Below, piece after piece: positions 36,593 through 50,700 of a stretch of 64,000 bases of DNA. Source of the stretch: Tyto alba (Eukaryota; Chordata; Aves; Strigiformes; Tytonidae); assembly GCF_018691265.1 (NCBI RefSeq), contig NW_024881321.1:26509698-26573697 (forward strand), given 5' to 3'. Under the pieces are notes generated by a model, which was not told where the DNA came from, made no database searches, and saw only the letters and a program-made list of their open reading frames with translations. The position numbers and the translations under genes were made by a program. Positions within the stretch are counted from its first letter, which is position 1, and each line of letters starts with the position of its first letter.

Positions 36593-39142
36593 TCAGGTGG
36601 CTAAATTGTTTCAAAGCACAGTATTTTATATGGGACATCTGACTCATAAGAAGGAAATTAGTACTGATCAGATGAAAATTCAAAGAATGAAGAATTTGCT
36701 TAGTTTTACACAGTCTGATTTATGGGACTTTAGCCTTATTAAAATTTTGTATTGATTACAAAGCCTTTACATAGGTTAATGATAAAGGTTAAAAGTTCCT
36801 CAATAGTGAAAAGGATTGAGAAGATGGATTTCTTCATTTAAAACCGGCATTATTGGCAATGCTGATTCCAGCACCCTAGAGCACTGCAGTTCTAATGAAC
36901 ATGTCTTATAAAAAGCATGAATTTAGAAGCTATTGAATGAGAAAGCAATAGGAATAGATCTAGTGAAGGTTACTGTGGTTCTCTTTAACTCAGATGAAAA
37001 ATGCAGTTATGTATTAGTCCTGGTATGCAAAATAAAACCAAGTCTTTTAGACATCTAATGCTTTACACTATGCAAAAACTGACCTACAAGTAAAAATGTA
37101 TACATTAACCATTTCAACAAATAATGTTATCTCTTTCTGATTCTTAAGAATGCGAAATAAATGGAAATGTTTTAGTTTGTGACACCATTTATTTGTGTTG
37201 CATTAGCTCATAAAAGCATTGTTTTCTAAATGGAAATACCGAGTTCATTAATATATAATGTGAAACAAATGCCACTGTTAGCTTTGAAAGAAAACTTTCA
37301 AATACTAGACTAGAGACTTAATGTCTGCTGCTCTTGTAGTTAAAATTACTTGCCAGACTTATGTTAAGATCATTGGTTACACTCTATTTCTAATATATAC
37401 AGATTTCATAAAATATATGCAGTTAAACATGATATGTTTGATTCATTTCCTAATATATGATTAACCATGCAGAATTCTCTTAGCTGATGCCATTAGACAG
37501 ACTTCTTAATTGCTAACAGTAACAGTAATACTATTCATTTGTTTGTAGGTGAGATTACTTGCATCTTGATATTCCCTGTGCATTTATAATTGCTATTTCT
37601 GTTGATTTCTGTATTATTACAATGATCGTTAGAATATATGATATCAAAAAGGAGGATTTTAGATCAAATTATTCCTTCCAAATAAGTACTAATTACCTAT
37701 TCCAGAAACCTTCTTCCTGACAGTACTTTTGTTTAGTGCATAGACAGAGAGCAAAAACTGACAGCAGCTCAGTACACTGTGTTTCAGAGTTCTTACCTGC
37801 ATCATGCTATGGCATACTACATTATATGGACAGGGACATAGTTTTCACTGGGGAAATTGGTGAAAACTCTGTCACTTAAGAACAGTGGATAAAATACAAG
37901 AAAGTTACTCTGAGAGATAAAGGAATCTAATGGTGGTTTGATTATCACCACACTTTAAACACAGACAAGAAAATCCCAGTCACTGATGATCTCCCTTTGC
38001 AGAGGGAAGCTAAACATAATCTTATAGTTGTCTGGCTCTTAAGTGAGCATCATCTCCCTGTTCCACATCACCCTGTGTCATATAGGCCAGTTTCAGTCCT
38101 TTGGTACTCTTACTCAAGTTCCTGCCTGGGATCTGATACAGATTTCCTGACCTACTTCTCTTAGGAACAACCATGAAAACTCACATGACTGCATTCCACT
38201 GAAAGAAATAACTGGCCAGTTGCAGAGGTGAGACTCATGAGGACATTAAGAATTTGCTGTTAGGATTTATATCACAGTACAGAACTTCCCTATGATACTA
38301 AGCAATTCTCCAAATTTAAGGGATTCACTGGCTATGTCTACACTGTCAGATAACTTAGCTTGTGAGTTCTTTCCTGGTTTCAGTTTCCATTATCCACGTT
38401 GCATAAATGTTAGCTCACTCTGTGGCTCAGTGTTAAGGAAAACCTTCTCCGTCCCTCCAAAACAAACCTCAAGTTCTGTGGATAATTCATTCCAAGGACT
38501 GCTTCCAAAAGACAACACAAACCAGACTGCCAAAGGCTTGGATTTCTCTGCCCTACAAAGTCCCTCCACAGCAGGCTTTTTATTTTCAAAACACTTTCCC
38601 ATGCCTGGATATCATATCCCAGAGCCTGTAATGTGCTCCTTCAGCTTCATGTTATAAAAACACGACCTGGTGGGTTGCAGCACAACCCTCATGTTTTTTT
38701 CAGGCACTTTGAACTAAAACCAAACAAAGAAAATGATAACTGGGTCTTTGAGCCAAGGAGACCACTCTGTGTGTGTCTTAAAAGAGATGCATGGCATTGT
38801 GCTGTGTAGTGGAGTTTGTTCTAGGTATTGCTATCTCTGACCACACTAGACATAAGCCACTCAACACCACTTTGCCTGAAGGATCTCTTTCTGAGATGTG
38901 TATTTAGCTATGTAAATATAGCTGCAATGACTCTGTACTGTATCACAAAACACTTTCATGAAGTACTGGCGAAGTTTGCACACATTGGACATTCACTATT
39001 TTCATGGCAATATGGCAGCCCTTCATCCTGCCCTTCAACACCAGATGCTGAAAACAAAGGTGCTTAAAGGCAGTGGTTTAGGTATAAGAGTGAAAATATA
39101 AAACTATAGGTGAAACAAGTATGAACTTAATCAGTACCCCAC

Positions 39143-39162
39143 TTTTTTTTTTTTTTTTTTTT
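39143..39162. repeat. Pure T20 homopolymer
   Basis: Twenty consecutive T residues; a simple repeat. Confidence 0.9.
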
Positions 39163-39980
39163 GATAGTTTTTCTATCTAGAATACCTAAAATGTAATCCA
39201 TTTGTCAGAGCTACATGATTTTATATTTAGTTTCATTTTTTCACCAAATATATAAAGCATAATGACAGAGAATATATTGGAAAATATTCACTGGTCACTC
39301 AGTGGTGAACATGTTATGTGAATAAGTGTAAGGTTTTTCTGTCAAAACTCAGACTAAGTATCTACATCTGAGTACTCCATATCCTTCTTCTGCATTTACT
39401 TATTTCTCTATATTCACTATAATGGGAGTTTCAGTAACTAACTTGATGCAGGGCAGGATTCAGTTGTCTAAACAGAAGTGTCAGAAGCCACTTGAGATGC
39501 TCTAAAATGTCCAAGACATCCTTAAAGGGTTTTATAAGAATCAGGTTTCTTTTGGATGGGCAGCTGTATGCCAAGTGCAATACCTCCCTCCCCTGCATCT
39601 AAAATGTCTGTAGACAGCTATGTTTAGCCAGCTGAATCTTAGCTGTAGATGTAGACTGTACAGGTATGAAAACCTAAATGGAATTAATCACACCTTACAT
39701 ATCATATGTTACTACCTTCTTAAGCTCAGTACTTCAGCATCAGCATAATGTTACTTTACATTTAGGATGGTGCTCACACTTAAGTTTATAATTTCTGACA
39801 CAGACTGACCCATATAGCCACCATAGCAAAGCTGATGACATTCTGCTCTGCCAAAACATGAGCTCATCTGTGATTTCAAGAAAGCTGTACTGAGTTGTTT
39901 TTAATGGATGTGTTTTAAGGACTCTGGTCTTCATAGTTAAAAATGAACTCATACAACTGAGAAGGTGTAAGCACATTTTC

Positions 39981-40020
39981 AGTTTGTTGTTTTTTGTTTT
40001 TTTTTTTTTTTTTTTATTTT
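39981..40020. repeat. T-rich tract with G interruptions
   Basis: AGTTTGTTGTTTTTTG is followed by about 19 T. It is low-complexity sequence. Confidence 0.9.
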
Positions 40021-41110
40021 GGCTTTTCATTGCTTTTGGTTTGGTTTCTTCTTGCATAAGGCAAAGTGGCTGTAGAAGAAACAGCACGAATTTATGAGAA
40101 TTATGAGAATCATTCACTCTACTTTATAAGGATAATAAATATGTATCCCTATGCTCCAAGGCACAGATTAATCACTGAGTGCCAGAAGTTAGGGATCCCA
40201 GTGGACTAATTATTTACATTTTTCACTATATCTTATTGTTTCTCCCACCTCAAAAGCATCAGGCAATAGTCACAAACAGACTCAAGTAGTGAAACAGAGA
40301 CATTACTATTTTGGCAAAATCTATTCATTTTGGTTTTGAACCTTCTTTTCTCTTTCACCTTACCTTTACTGACAAGCTATTGTAATTGATACAATCAGAT
40401 ACAATAATTTATTGCATCCAAATTAAGATTTTAGACCTCACAGAAAGACACAAGGGGACAGGAATTAAAATAATTTTACAACATGCAATTTTAGTATCAG
40501 TGAAGCTTGTTTTCTGTGCTGATTCATGAATTTCATTGATAGGACAGGAGTTATATATGTGTTTATACAACAGTATGTTCCATAATGCAAAAGCTTTCAT
40601 TCTATCTAAATGAATAATGTTGACTTTTCTGTTCTTTTCTCATGAACCTTGTAGCAAATGGATCTTCACTGAAAAACAAGTTCGAAATATTAAGAAATTC
40701 AGCTGAGTAAACTGATTTATAATTCAGATATGGCAAAAAATGTATAATGCTAGATAATTTATTTTTCTTTAAAATTAAAGCCTAAAAATCCCCAAAGCTT
40801 TATTGAAAAGGTGCTTGAAAATTTTGACATTTCTTGAGCCTCTCTGGTTCAGCTGTTACTTTCTCCTTCATTAAATGAAAACTAAACAAAATAAAGCAGA
40901 GATACATTTTTCACTAGGTTGATTCCTGACTCAGTTCTCATCAGAAATATCTCTAATATCGCTGTTCACACCTTCAAAAGTGATGTAGTAAAAGAATGGT
41001 AAAGCAATGTAGCTTCCTCCCCTCTGTATTACTTATTAGTGAAATCCAGTGGGGTTTTTTTGTTTGTTTGTTCATGACTACTGCTGAATTATAAACCATT
41101 TAATATTTAC

Positions 41111-41176
41111 AGAATCACAGAATCACAAAATTGTTGAAGTTGGAAGGGAACTCTAAGACCATCTATTCTAATTCCC
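41111..41176 (-). mobile_element. CR1 LINE 3' tail fragment
   Basis: CAGAATCACAGAATCACAAA, then TTGAAGTTGGAAGGGAACTC and TAAGACCATCTATTC, are the tail octamers and terminal 3' UTR of CR1 on the minus strand. Similarity stops after about 65 bp, making this a very short 5'-truncated copy. Confidence 0.85.
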
Positions 41177-44100
41177 GGCTCTTCTCCATTTCACTTACTG
41201 TACAATGGAGAGGGCAAAAGTTGCACTACATATTAAAAACACACAGATTTCCTGAAGAAGGTGAATACATGCACTGCTATAATGGCAGTAAGAAGGGCAT
41301 GTGTTCAAGCATAATGCAGCATATGTTTTCCTTGTAGGGACATCCCTCAGCTTTTCCAAGTATAGATGCAGTCATAAAAACATGAAAATGGCCTCAGGAA
41401 ATTAGTCATTTGCCAGGTATCCTTCATAATATAGTTCTTCTCAGACATCTTTTTCTCCCCTTATTGAGACTTCATGGTCAACGTCACATGAACTTCACAG
41501 GGAAGAGTCTCTGAAAAATACTAGAGGTAGTCCATTGTTTCTACATTTATTTCTAAGTGCTGGATACTCACAAGTATTTTGTGATGTTAAGATTAGTGGC
41601 TTAAACAAACACACTAGCTGGGAAATGTTCTGACATATACTGAATATTTTTTTTCTCACCTACAGCTACTGTTCAGTAAAGGAAACTATATATTATTTAA
41701 AGTGGGAAATGCAAGTTTTCACAGTAACCACTACATATAAACTGAAGTATGTCTGAGGTGTTTAAACACAGCTCTGTGATGTAGTTAGTATAGCTATGTT
41801 TTGAAATATTGTAATGACATTATGTAGTTACGAAGAATATGTGGCAAAAAAAACAGTAAAAGGGAGGGAGGAGACATCCATTAGAAGCCTTAAAATTTCC
41901 AGATGGTAAAGTTTGGCCAAACAAAATAGAAGGTTTACTAACTAATTTATGGAATGACAATACAAAGTAATTTTTTTTCTCCTCTTTTCTTTTTTTTTTT
42001 AAATCAATTTATGCTTTTTTAAAGGTTTGACTGCATAAATTCATTATTGAGACCTTATTACTGTGAATTGCAGGAATCAAACTAATATTATGACTTCATA
42101 CTACAAAAATATGCCAATATTAGTCAGTGTTGGTGTTTACTTAACACAGTGAGGACATTGTTCTAGCTCTTTCTAGCTGCAAATTCCTGAACCCATTGCT
42201 CTGATATCACTGTCCCTTCATTCCTCTTAATCATTATGCTTTTCTTCTTTTTGCCTTTAGCTACAAATTTTTCAATTTAATTTATCAGTTGCATCCAAAT
42301 TTATCTTCTACTTCCCCAAAATATTACTGTTCTTTACTGATATCTATAAATTCATGATCAACATGCCTACATGTCATCCTTTTCCATGTATCTCATTACT
42401 GTAATTTAATTTTTGTATTATTACTATTATAAATTTTGTATTATTTATTGTATATTTAAATATTATTCATACTTAAGCATTCATCTACACATCAGGTTTT
42501 TGTTTTATTCACCTGAACTTTATGCATTTCTTTAAGCTCTCATAAAGCTTCTTCATTATCTTTCTTATGAATTTTGGGACAGAACTTCAGCTAGTTATGA
42601 GTGTTTTTCTTCAAAACTTGTGTATTATAAAATCCTGAAATTTAGCTTACATGTAATGATGGAAATAATTATTTGCCTTTCTAAGGAGAATTTTGTGTAT
42701 AACGTCACAGGAACGTTGTCCTGTAAAAGCCACATTCCACATTATTTTCCTATCTGAAACACTGCCCCATCCTTACTCAAATTCTTCCTCATACTTAAGG
42801 CTCATAGAAAATGTTTGTGCCATAAAAGATGCATTTTGAATCTTTCAGAGCACAATAAGAATGATGCACAGAAAGAAATCCAGTTCTTTTACTCTCTAAA
42901 TATTTGTCAGGGTTTGTATCCAACTGGATTCCCACTGCAGCTCATCTGGCAGTTTCATTTTCCCTTGAAGACCCATGTTAGTTCTGATATGTGTTACTCA
43001 GGAGATAGAGAATAATACAACAAGGTGTTTGAGATTTGACTGCAGTTACACAAAAACTTTCTGATTTGGTTTTAAATTAATTATCATATTTAGAGGGTGT
43101 TCCATTTTAAATGTTTAAAATGCTTATAAATACAGCACAGCCCTTGGTAGACAGGCATCTACTGATCAGAAGTCATAACCCATTTTTTTAATATTTTGAC
43201 AATCTCAGTAGAACAGCTCCATGTCAAATGAAAATCTTCCATGACTTCAGGTTTGACTTTTCAAATTAAGGTTAAAGGCTCTTGATGAATATTGGAAGGA
43301 AATTGTATTGTTGCTGTAGCTATTCTGGAGAACATAACAGGTCAGATCTCAAGGCTGCCAGTACCATTACCTCTCACAAGATTTAAATATCTTTAGAAGA
43401 TGTTAATAAGTGTTAGAAATACTCTGCAGCTGTTATACTATAATGAGATGCTGTAGTATTTATCACAATATTTGTGAAATTCCTTTATTAATTATTTTTT
43501 TTCTAAACCAGAACAATAAAATTCTTTAGTTTGCAGCCACTAACTGAGTTTCATAGCTGATGCTGTGGACAGGTATGTGATACTTGGCAGCTTTGCCTTA
43601 TATAGGTTCATGCAAACATTATATTTGGATTTTAATTCCAATAAATTTATCTTTTACTCTATTGCAATTCTAGATTTTCTTCAGAAAAAAACCTCTGAAT
43701 CTCAGATGAAACTTCTGAATTTTACCATTTTCCAGTCAAAATATTAGCTACAGTATGATTTGTTTACTAAACTAGACATTTATCAGAGATAATTTGAAGT
43801 ATTTGGGAAACTTAAATGCCTTTTCTATAACATAATGCCGTCTTCTAGAATGTGAGGAAACTAAAACCAAGCAAGTTTGCTTTTAGTTTTGGTTTGTTCT
43901 GCTACAAGTGTTTTGCTAGCTCTCATTGCAAGTTTGCTGTGAAATATGAAAGTTAAATTCATTTAGAGAAAAGAATCAACTCCATTACAGATTATGGTAT
44001 ATGAAAGGTGACATATAATCTTAAATCTTGATGCATAATGGACAACAGAACCTACTTATTTAAATAGAAAGTGTATTAATTCCTAAGTGTAGGAAATAAA

Positions 44101-46278
44101 TTTATAGTTACACTTACTAAAACTAGCTACAAACAAACAAAAAAATTAATATTTTTTATAAAATTAAATCTATTTTTTTCCTATTTTCAATAATATTGTC
44201 AATTAAATTTTCACTAGATATTAAACCTGACTCACCAGTCAATAATTAATATCTAGCAAAATTTCCCTCAGATTCATATCACATATTCTAACTGAAGCCA
44301 GTTATTTCTTTAACTGCAGGATATAGGAATGTTTTTATGATAATTGTATTTTATAATAAATGATATAATGGATGTTTAAGATAAGACCATATCTTTTACT
44401 ACTGTGACAACGTATCTGTAAATATACTGGGAAAAATCTGCTTTGTTATACCTATGGCACTTGGTGAACTACTTTCTTTTAGAGGTGGGAGTTGCATTTT
44501 CCAATATCTGTTGAAATTAGTCTGTTTAAATATGGGAAAACCTTACTAATGATCCAGAGAAATTACTTAAACTATTTTTTTGCTGTTGTTCTACTTACAA
44601 AACTTCCCTGAAAAAAAAACACCTTGATATACCATCTTTGATGATTCACCAGACATCCATTCAGTGAAGTGTTGAGTGACTGATCTTTTTCTAGACAGGT
44701 TACAGAATGTGCATGATGATAAGAAGTTGTATTCCCTCCTCCTCAACATCTGTTGTCACTCTTTCTCCTCGTATGTCTACCTGCATTGTATTCACAGAGC
44801 TAATTTTCACAAATTCCAGGCAAAAACACTGGATCAATAAATCCACAAAAAATAGAAGTACAGTTTGTTGTCCAAGTACAGCAGCAAAAATAGAAATTAA
44901 TTCTAGCAGGTTTTCAGACAACATGATTGACTTTAGCTGACTCTTCTCTTACTGCATTTTTTCAAAACTACAGGAAGGAGATTTGAGTACATACAGAAAG
45001 TTCACAAAGAGCAGCTTTCAAGCTGCTTTTAGAGAAAAGAGTATTTTTAACACAAACACCAAAGAAGTTGTTCCTTTTCAAAATGAGGATTCTCTGTAGC
45101 TTCTGTTAAACCAACTTAACAAAGAGGATAATATCATAACTAGAATATTTATACTTCATCACAGTCCCTCTGAATAATAAATTAAAAAAAAAAAAAACCA
45201 CAATAAGAATCACCAGTTTATTCTTCTTTCCTAATGATAGAGAGAGGAAAGAAGTACCTAAACAATGAATAATAATACAGAAACTCAGACTGTAAAATCA
45301 ATATCAGCTCAGTAGATCTGAGCTTCTTTCTAATGCTGCTGTTCCAACAGTAGAGTTTACCTTCTGAATTAAATATGTATTGACCTAATTACATAAATAT
45401 TGACTTTATATGAAGCTTTTTTCAGCCTCAGTGTAATTACAATGTCAATATTTGTTGCATGTAATAACACTGAATTTAGACTTGTTAATTTTGATTGATA
45501 GTGGCATGTCACAAGTTATTATATGGGATAAGACAGTTAGTCTAGATATTCATAGCAAATACAAGCAGCTGACAATGTTACCAAATCCGAAGGTGTCTCT
45601 AAGACCTTCTGTTTCCGATTATTTAACCAGGCAGAGGAAATATAATGGGTGATTACATACTTGTTCCATACAAAGTAGTGCTTTGAGATGGAGAATTTTT
45701 ACGCTGGTCCAAAAAAGTACAAATATTCAGCCAGGAACTCAGTAAAGAGTTCCTGTTTAAAGTTAGATTTACAAATTTTTATTACAATGTTGTAAAGTCT
45801 GTTTAAATTGTGCCAAAATGAGGTTTTATGTAGCAACAAGTATAGTTTGCTGCATACCTTCCATCAGGTATACATTATTTTGGAATAATTGAGACCCAGA
45901 CACAAATAATTTCACATTAAATTATTTCCCTTTTCCTTCAAATCCAAGAAAGATGTAAGTGGTAGACATTTAGGTACTGCTGGGACTTACAAAACTGCTC
46001 ACTTCAGTCTGAAAATGTTTGTTGAGATACATTTCTACAAGAATAACTTTGTTCAGAGCTGGCAGGCCTCTGGACTACTTTGAAAGATGAATAGCCATAT
46101 AGTACAGTGTATGTTTTTAGATGCAATTATAAAGGATTTTGAATTTGGCAGTAACATGAGAATTAGAAACCAAACTGTGACAGTATGTGTGCTGAATATA
46201 TTTAAATTTGTTCTAGCTATAACATGTTGCCAGTAGTGACGAGGCATGCATCATACTATATTTTCTTATTTGTCTCAG
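41177..46278. other. Unique AT-rich non-coding sequence
   Basis: No gene or transposon is recognised. It has short A runs at about 45182-45196 and a pyrimidine-rich tract at about 41970-42001. If the candidate exon at 46279 is real, this would be intron. Confidence 0.5.
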
Positions 46279-46439
46279 CAGGGATGCCAGACAAGACGAA
46301 CCTCAGTGACGTAAAGCAAATCCATCAAACCAACAATGGCAGCACTTTAGACACAACTGGATCAGGATATACAACAATGGCTGGTTATATGACATTTATT
46401 CTGATTAGTTTGGTAACACTATTTCTCAGTCTTTGGTAA
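46279..46439 (+). CDS. Candidate terminal coding exon, GPI-type or membrane tail
   Basis: A 53-residue open segment follows a pyrimidine-rich acceptor (TATTTTCTTATTTGTCTCAGCAG) and ends at TAA (46437-46439). The acceptor is a tandem CAGCAG: exon starts at 46279 or 46282 both leave the same phase-1 frame, differing by one residue. The peptide reads ...GMPDKTNLSDVKQIHQTNNG, then STLDTTGSGYTTMAG, then a hydrophobic end YMTFILISLVTLFLSLW. A polar linker with an N-G-S glycosylation motif, small residues and a hydrophobic C-terminus with no cytoplasmic tail is the layout of a GPI-attachment signal. Phase-1 boundaries are common in Ig/FN3-type surface proteins. I do not recognise the protein. No AATAAA lies between the stop and the CR1 at 46739. 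It could still be a chance frame. Confidence 0.35.
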
Positions 46440-46738
46440 CTTTAGCTCTGGCTTGATATATGTGTCTCACTGTCATCTGTTTATCCTGGAATAAGGAATC
46501 TGGTGGATATAGCAATATTTATGACAGTTCATATAATATCAGCCTCTCTGATGTTAGGCCTGAATATTAACAAAGTTCTTCGTGTAATATTTACCATGTG
46601 TTTGGTTTTGTTGTTTTGTTTTGTTTTTTTTAACACCTGTATAGTCATGCAACATCATGCTTCCTTTTATAATATTTTATGTTAAAAATAAGTTGACTAT
46701 AATAGTTATTCTTTTAAAAGCAATTTGTAAAAAATTGA

Positions 46739-47743
46739 TCACAGAATGACTGAGTCATGCAAGGAGCCCCTGGAGATCATCTAGACCAGCCCTGTGCTCA
46801 GTGCAGATTCAACCAGAGCAAGCTGCCCAAGGCCAAATCAAGTTGCTATTTTAATGTCTCCAGGGATAGAGACTTTACAGCTTCTCTGAGCAACCTGTTC
46901 CCGTGCTTGAATACTTGTAGCAAAAAAGTTTTTTCTAACATTTAAATGTTATCTATGGTATTTCATTTTGTGCCCATTGCCTCTTGTCCTGTCACTGGGC
47001 ACCACTGAGAAGAGTTTGTCTCCATCTTCTTTAATCCTCTCATCAGGTATTTATACACTTTGATGAGATCCCTGCTGCATCTTCTCTTCTCCAGGACAAA
47101 CAGTTCTAGCTGTTTCAGACTCGCCTTGTATAAGACTTGTTCCCATCCCTTAAAAATCTTCATGGCCCTTTGCAGGACTCTATCCAATATTTCCAGGTCT
47201 CTCTTTTTCTTGGGAACCCAGACCTAGACACAGTACTGTAGATATGGTTTCACCAGTGCTGAGGAGAGAGGGAGGATCACTTCCTTTGACCTGCTGGCAA
47301 CACTTCTCCTAATTCAGCTGAGGAGGATGTTGATTGTCTTTGCTGACAGGACACATTGGTGGCTCATGTTCAACTTGATGTCTATCAGGACCCCAAGGTC
47401 CTTTTCTGCAAAACCACTTTCCAGCCAGAATTCACCAGCATACACTGGTGCATAGGGTTATTCTTCCCCAGGTGGAGGACTTGGTATTTCCTTTTATTGA
47501 ATTTCATGAGGTTCCTATCAAGCCATTTCTTCAGTCTGTCAGGGTCCCTCTGAATGGTAGAACAACTCTCTGGTATATCAGCTACTCCTCCCATATTTGT
47601 ATCCCCTCTGAGAGCTTGCTGAGAGTGCACTTTGTTGCATCATCCAGGACATTATTGAAGAAATCAAATAGTATCAACCTCTGGGGTAAAACACAGATAA
47701 CTGGTCTCCATATGGACTTTGTGCTACTATTCACAACCTTCCA
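46739..47743 (-). mobile_element. CR1 LINE, about 1 kb, ORF2 C-terminal half broken
   Basis: The longest CR1 in the window. It starts TCACAGAATGACTGAGTCAT with a diverged tail and ends near ACTTTGTGCTACTATTCACAACC at about 47743. On the minus strand two separate frames retain ORF2 sequence: 46963-47187 (LFVLEKRRCSRDLIKVYKYL) and 47385-47630 (RLKKWLDRNLMKFNKRKYQV and LHLGKNNPMHQCML). The stretch between them is closed by stops or frameshifts. The latter motif lies just C-terminal to the RT catalytic core, which is missing through truncation. The degree of decay suggests an old copy. Confidence 0.95.
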
Positions 47744-50700
47744 TATAACTGATAACAACTGATGAAACAGTTGCTCATCACTTTATGAGTTTTGTATTTA
47801 AAGTCCTGCCTTCTGGGACATGATCCCTGTAAAACAGAAAATGTTGAATTTGCCCTTCTGTCTTTCTCCAAAAATGAAAAAAATCCACAGTGTAAACTCA
47901 GCTGATTTTAGTAGGTATTACTTTTCAAGTTCAGAAAAACTACATATTAGATACTGTATATGTATTGCAGATATATGTATAGCTGCATTTTATATAGAGA
48001 TAACAGCAAGGTAAAAAGACCCCATCTGGTGTCCAGCTGAAGGGCCTCAGGTCTTTTTGTGGGCAAATGACTGGAGCCTTTTGTCAACACAGTGAATGAA
48101 GCCCAGTGCATTATTCAGTTTGTATGAAGACAGACCCCTAAGAAAGAAACTTGATTGCCCAAGAGTAAGTGTCTGGTGGCACATAATATTTCTTGGAGTG
48201 TCCAAAACATCCTTATGGGACTGGCATATGTGATGCAGGACTAACAAGAAATTCCAGAGGCTTCCTCAAATGGGAGCCATCCGAAGTGGCAGCTGGTATC
48301 TAAGTGGGATATCCTTGTGTATCTCAAATAGATCTAGACATGCATATGTGGGCCCATGGATCATATACCAAGCCTCCATCAGTAACATCAAGAGCTTAGA
48401 TGCCTAGTTGAAATGGTGACACATAAAAGCAAATCTGAATCACAACATTAATCCCAGCTCAAGTTCTTATACTTTATAAAATGAGGCAAGCTAAAATGTT
48501 CTTCAGTACTAATGGTACATTATATATTACTGTTATAAGATTTGATTATCCTGCCATATCTAATTCCAATGTCATTTTAACCAGGAGGTATTTAAGAATA
48601 TTTTGTAGTTATTTCTCCTTTACAAGAGAAGAAAGTAAATGGTATAGCATTGTATGTACTCGTACTGTACCTAAAACTCTTCCCAGACTGTAAAAAAGTT
48701 AATTTTATATGAAACAATATAAAGAAACATATGTAAATATTTTAATTCCCAATCTCATGCATTAGTCATTAATGCACACAGTATCACATACATGTAAACA
48801 TATACAAAATTTAGAAAACCAAGTGAACATTCCTAAAAGCAATTCCATGCCCAGATAAATATCATTTTACTTGACCTCTTTTTTCTTTTGCAGGTTTTCT
48901 AAACCAGTCTTTCAAATTCATTTCTCTTCTTGTCTCAGCATAAACTGAAATTATGACTTCGGTAATTCAGGGAAAGAAAACATGATTTCATTCTTTTTCA
49001 TTTTCAAGCCAGCTTAAACCAGTAATCAATCTAGTCCGGCAATGTTTTTTTTGAACAATGACTAGTATCAGTCACTTAAAGGAAAACATAATAAAGCTTT
49101 GAATAGGAGATTCAGAAATGGAGAAAAAGTTCTGCCAATACTCATTAATTAGAATTTTATTTATATCCTAAAGCACTTTGTTTCCATTTCTCACTTTCAT
49201 GTGCTGTTCAAGACCTTACTGATGGCACCAGGTAGTTAAGGAGATAATAGTTTATTCTATGGCACCTTGGAAACATAAGCTACATTTTCAAATAATTATA
49301 GTAATTAGGTCCTAAGGCCTCTTAAGTTATAAGGTATTACTAGCCTGTGTTACTCAGTTTTTGCATGCCCTGTTCCCCTTATCTTCTACACTGCACCTAC
49401 ACAAAATAACAATTTCTAAGATCCTTCTGGAGTGGAAAATTAGGTCTCTCCTTCACAGACACATATGAACAAAATATTGACAATACAAGTACAATAGTGA
49501 TAGATCTGGAGATTCCTCATTGGCCCCTCAGACATGAGACCTCATTCACACTCCTGTCCCATCCATCTCTAGGCATCACCACACTCCACATCATTGTTTA
49601 GACTCACAAATCTGCCAGGTTGCATCATTGTTCTTTCATCATATCTACCATGCTATAAATAAATATTATTGTTTCTTAAAGAACTATTTAAAAAAAAAAA
49701 AAAATTAAAATGGCTCAGAGGAATGAGAAGGAAGCCAATGCTGTTTGGCAATCTGTCTCAAGGTTAACTTGCAAGGTAGGTACCCTTGCAAGAAAATGTA
49801 CTAACATGGCAGGATTTTGAAGTGTAGCTCCAAGTTTGGCAACCAGAAGAAAAAAAAACCTGAAATGTTGCCTGTGTTGAAGCCAACTATGAGATGAGGA
49901 ATACCACTGAGTAGAAAAATGCAATATGTCAGAGAAGGCAGGAGATAAGCAAAAAAGTCTAAATTGGAGATCGTGACAATACAATGTAAAATCATTTGTA
50001 TCCACACGGACCATATGCAATATGTATGTGAATCACACTGGGTCAGTTGTCTTGGGGTGCAGAGGCTTTTCTTAACAGCAGGTCACACAGGCAGCACAGG
50101 GATGCCATTGAAGTCCCCAGATAACCTGAGAAATGGCACCTAGATCTTGGTTGCTCTTGTTTTCATTTGTTTTCACTCAGACATTTTTAACAGTCTAAAA
50201 CTTCTCCATATCTCCCAAAACCTTTGGTGAATGAGATTTTTGTTTTGTTTATTTTATTTAAAAAAAAACTTTTCATGTATTACAGTTAATATGGTTTAAA
50301 GTAGGAATGCTTTACTGAATATGTACCATTTTTCAGACAGACACTCATTCAAATGCTGTTTATACTAAAACTGCAATTGCTATCACTATTAAGGTTCTGT
50401 AACTGGTCTCAGTACAAATTAAAAGTAGCAACCATAAGGCAAGAGAGCTTTGTAAGGATTAATTTCTTAGAGGGACGGTGTAGTTGCTTGTAAAACAATA
50501 TTTCAGAGAAAGAATAATTCTAAAATATACAACATTTCAAAAATCAATAATATTTTTATCTGGTAAGATTGAGCTATTACTCTTGAATGACCAGTTTTTA
50601 ATTTTCTTTAGGTGCACCTGTATTTTTAAATGTACCTGTACCTCCTGGGAAAAAGTACTGAAGTACATTTTCTGATAATTAAAGTCTTAGCACTTTAAAT

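Larger units (their letters stand above)
32751..41110. other. Unique AT-rich non-coding sequence
   Basis: It contains simple repeats only: T-rich 33281-33315, TTAAG-type repeats at about 34645-34668, an A24 tract at 36569-36592, T20 at 39143-39162 and a T-rich tract at 39981-40020. The longest frames (121 codons plus at 38292-38657; 125 codons minus at 39740-40117) have no domain, and the latter crosses the T-rich tract. No exon or RNA gene is supported. Confidence 0.5.

Noticed and set aside
39740..40117. 125-codon minus-strand frame
   Set aside because: It runs through a T-rich tract that yields a poly-lysine stretch, and the remainder has no motif or conserved look.
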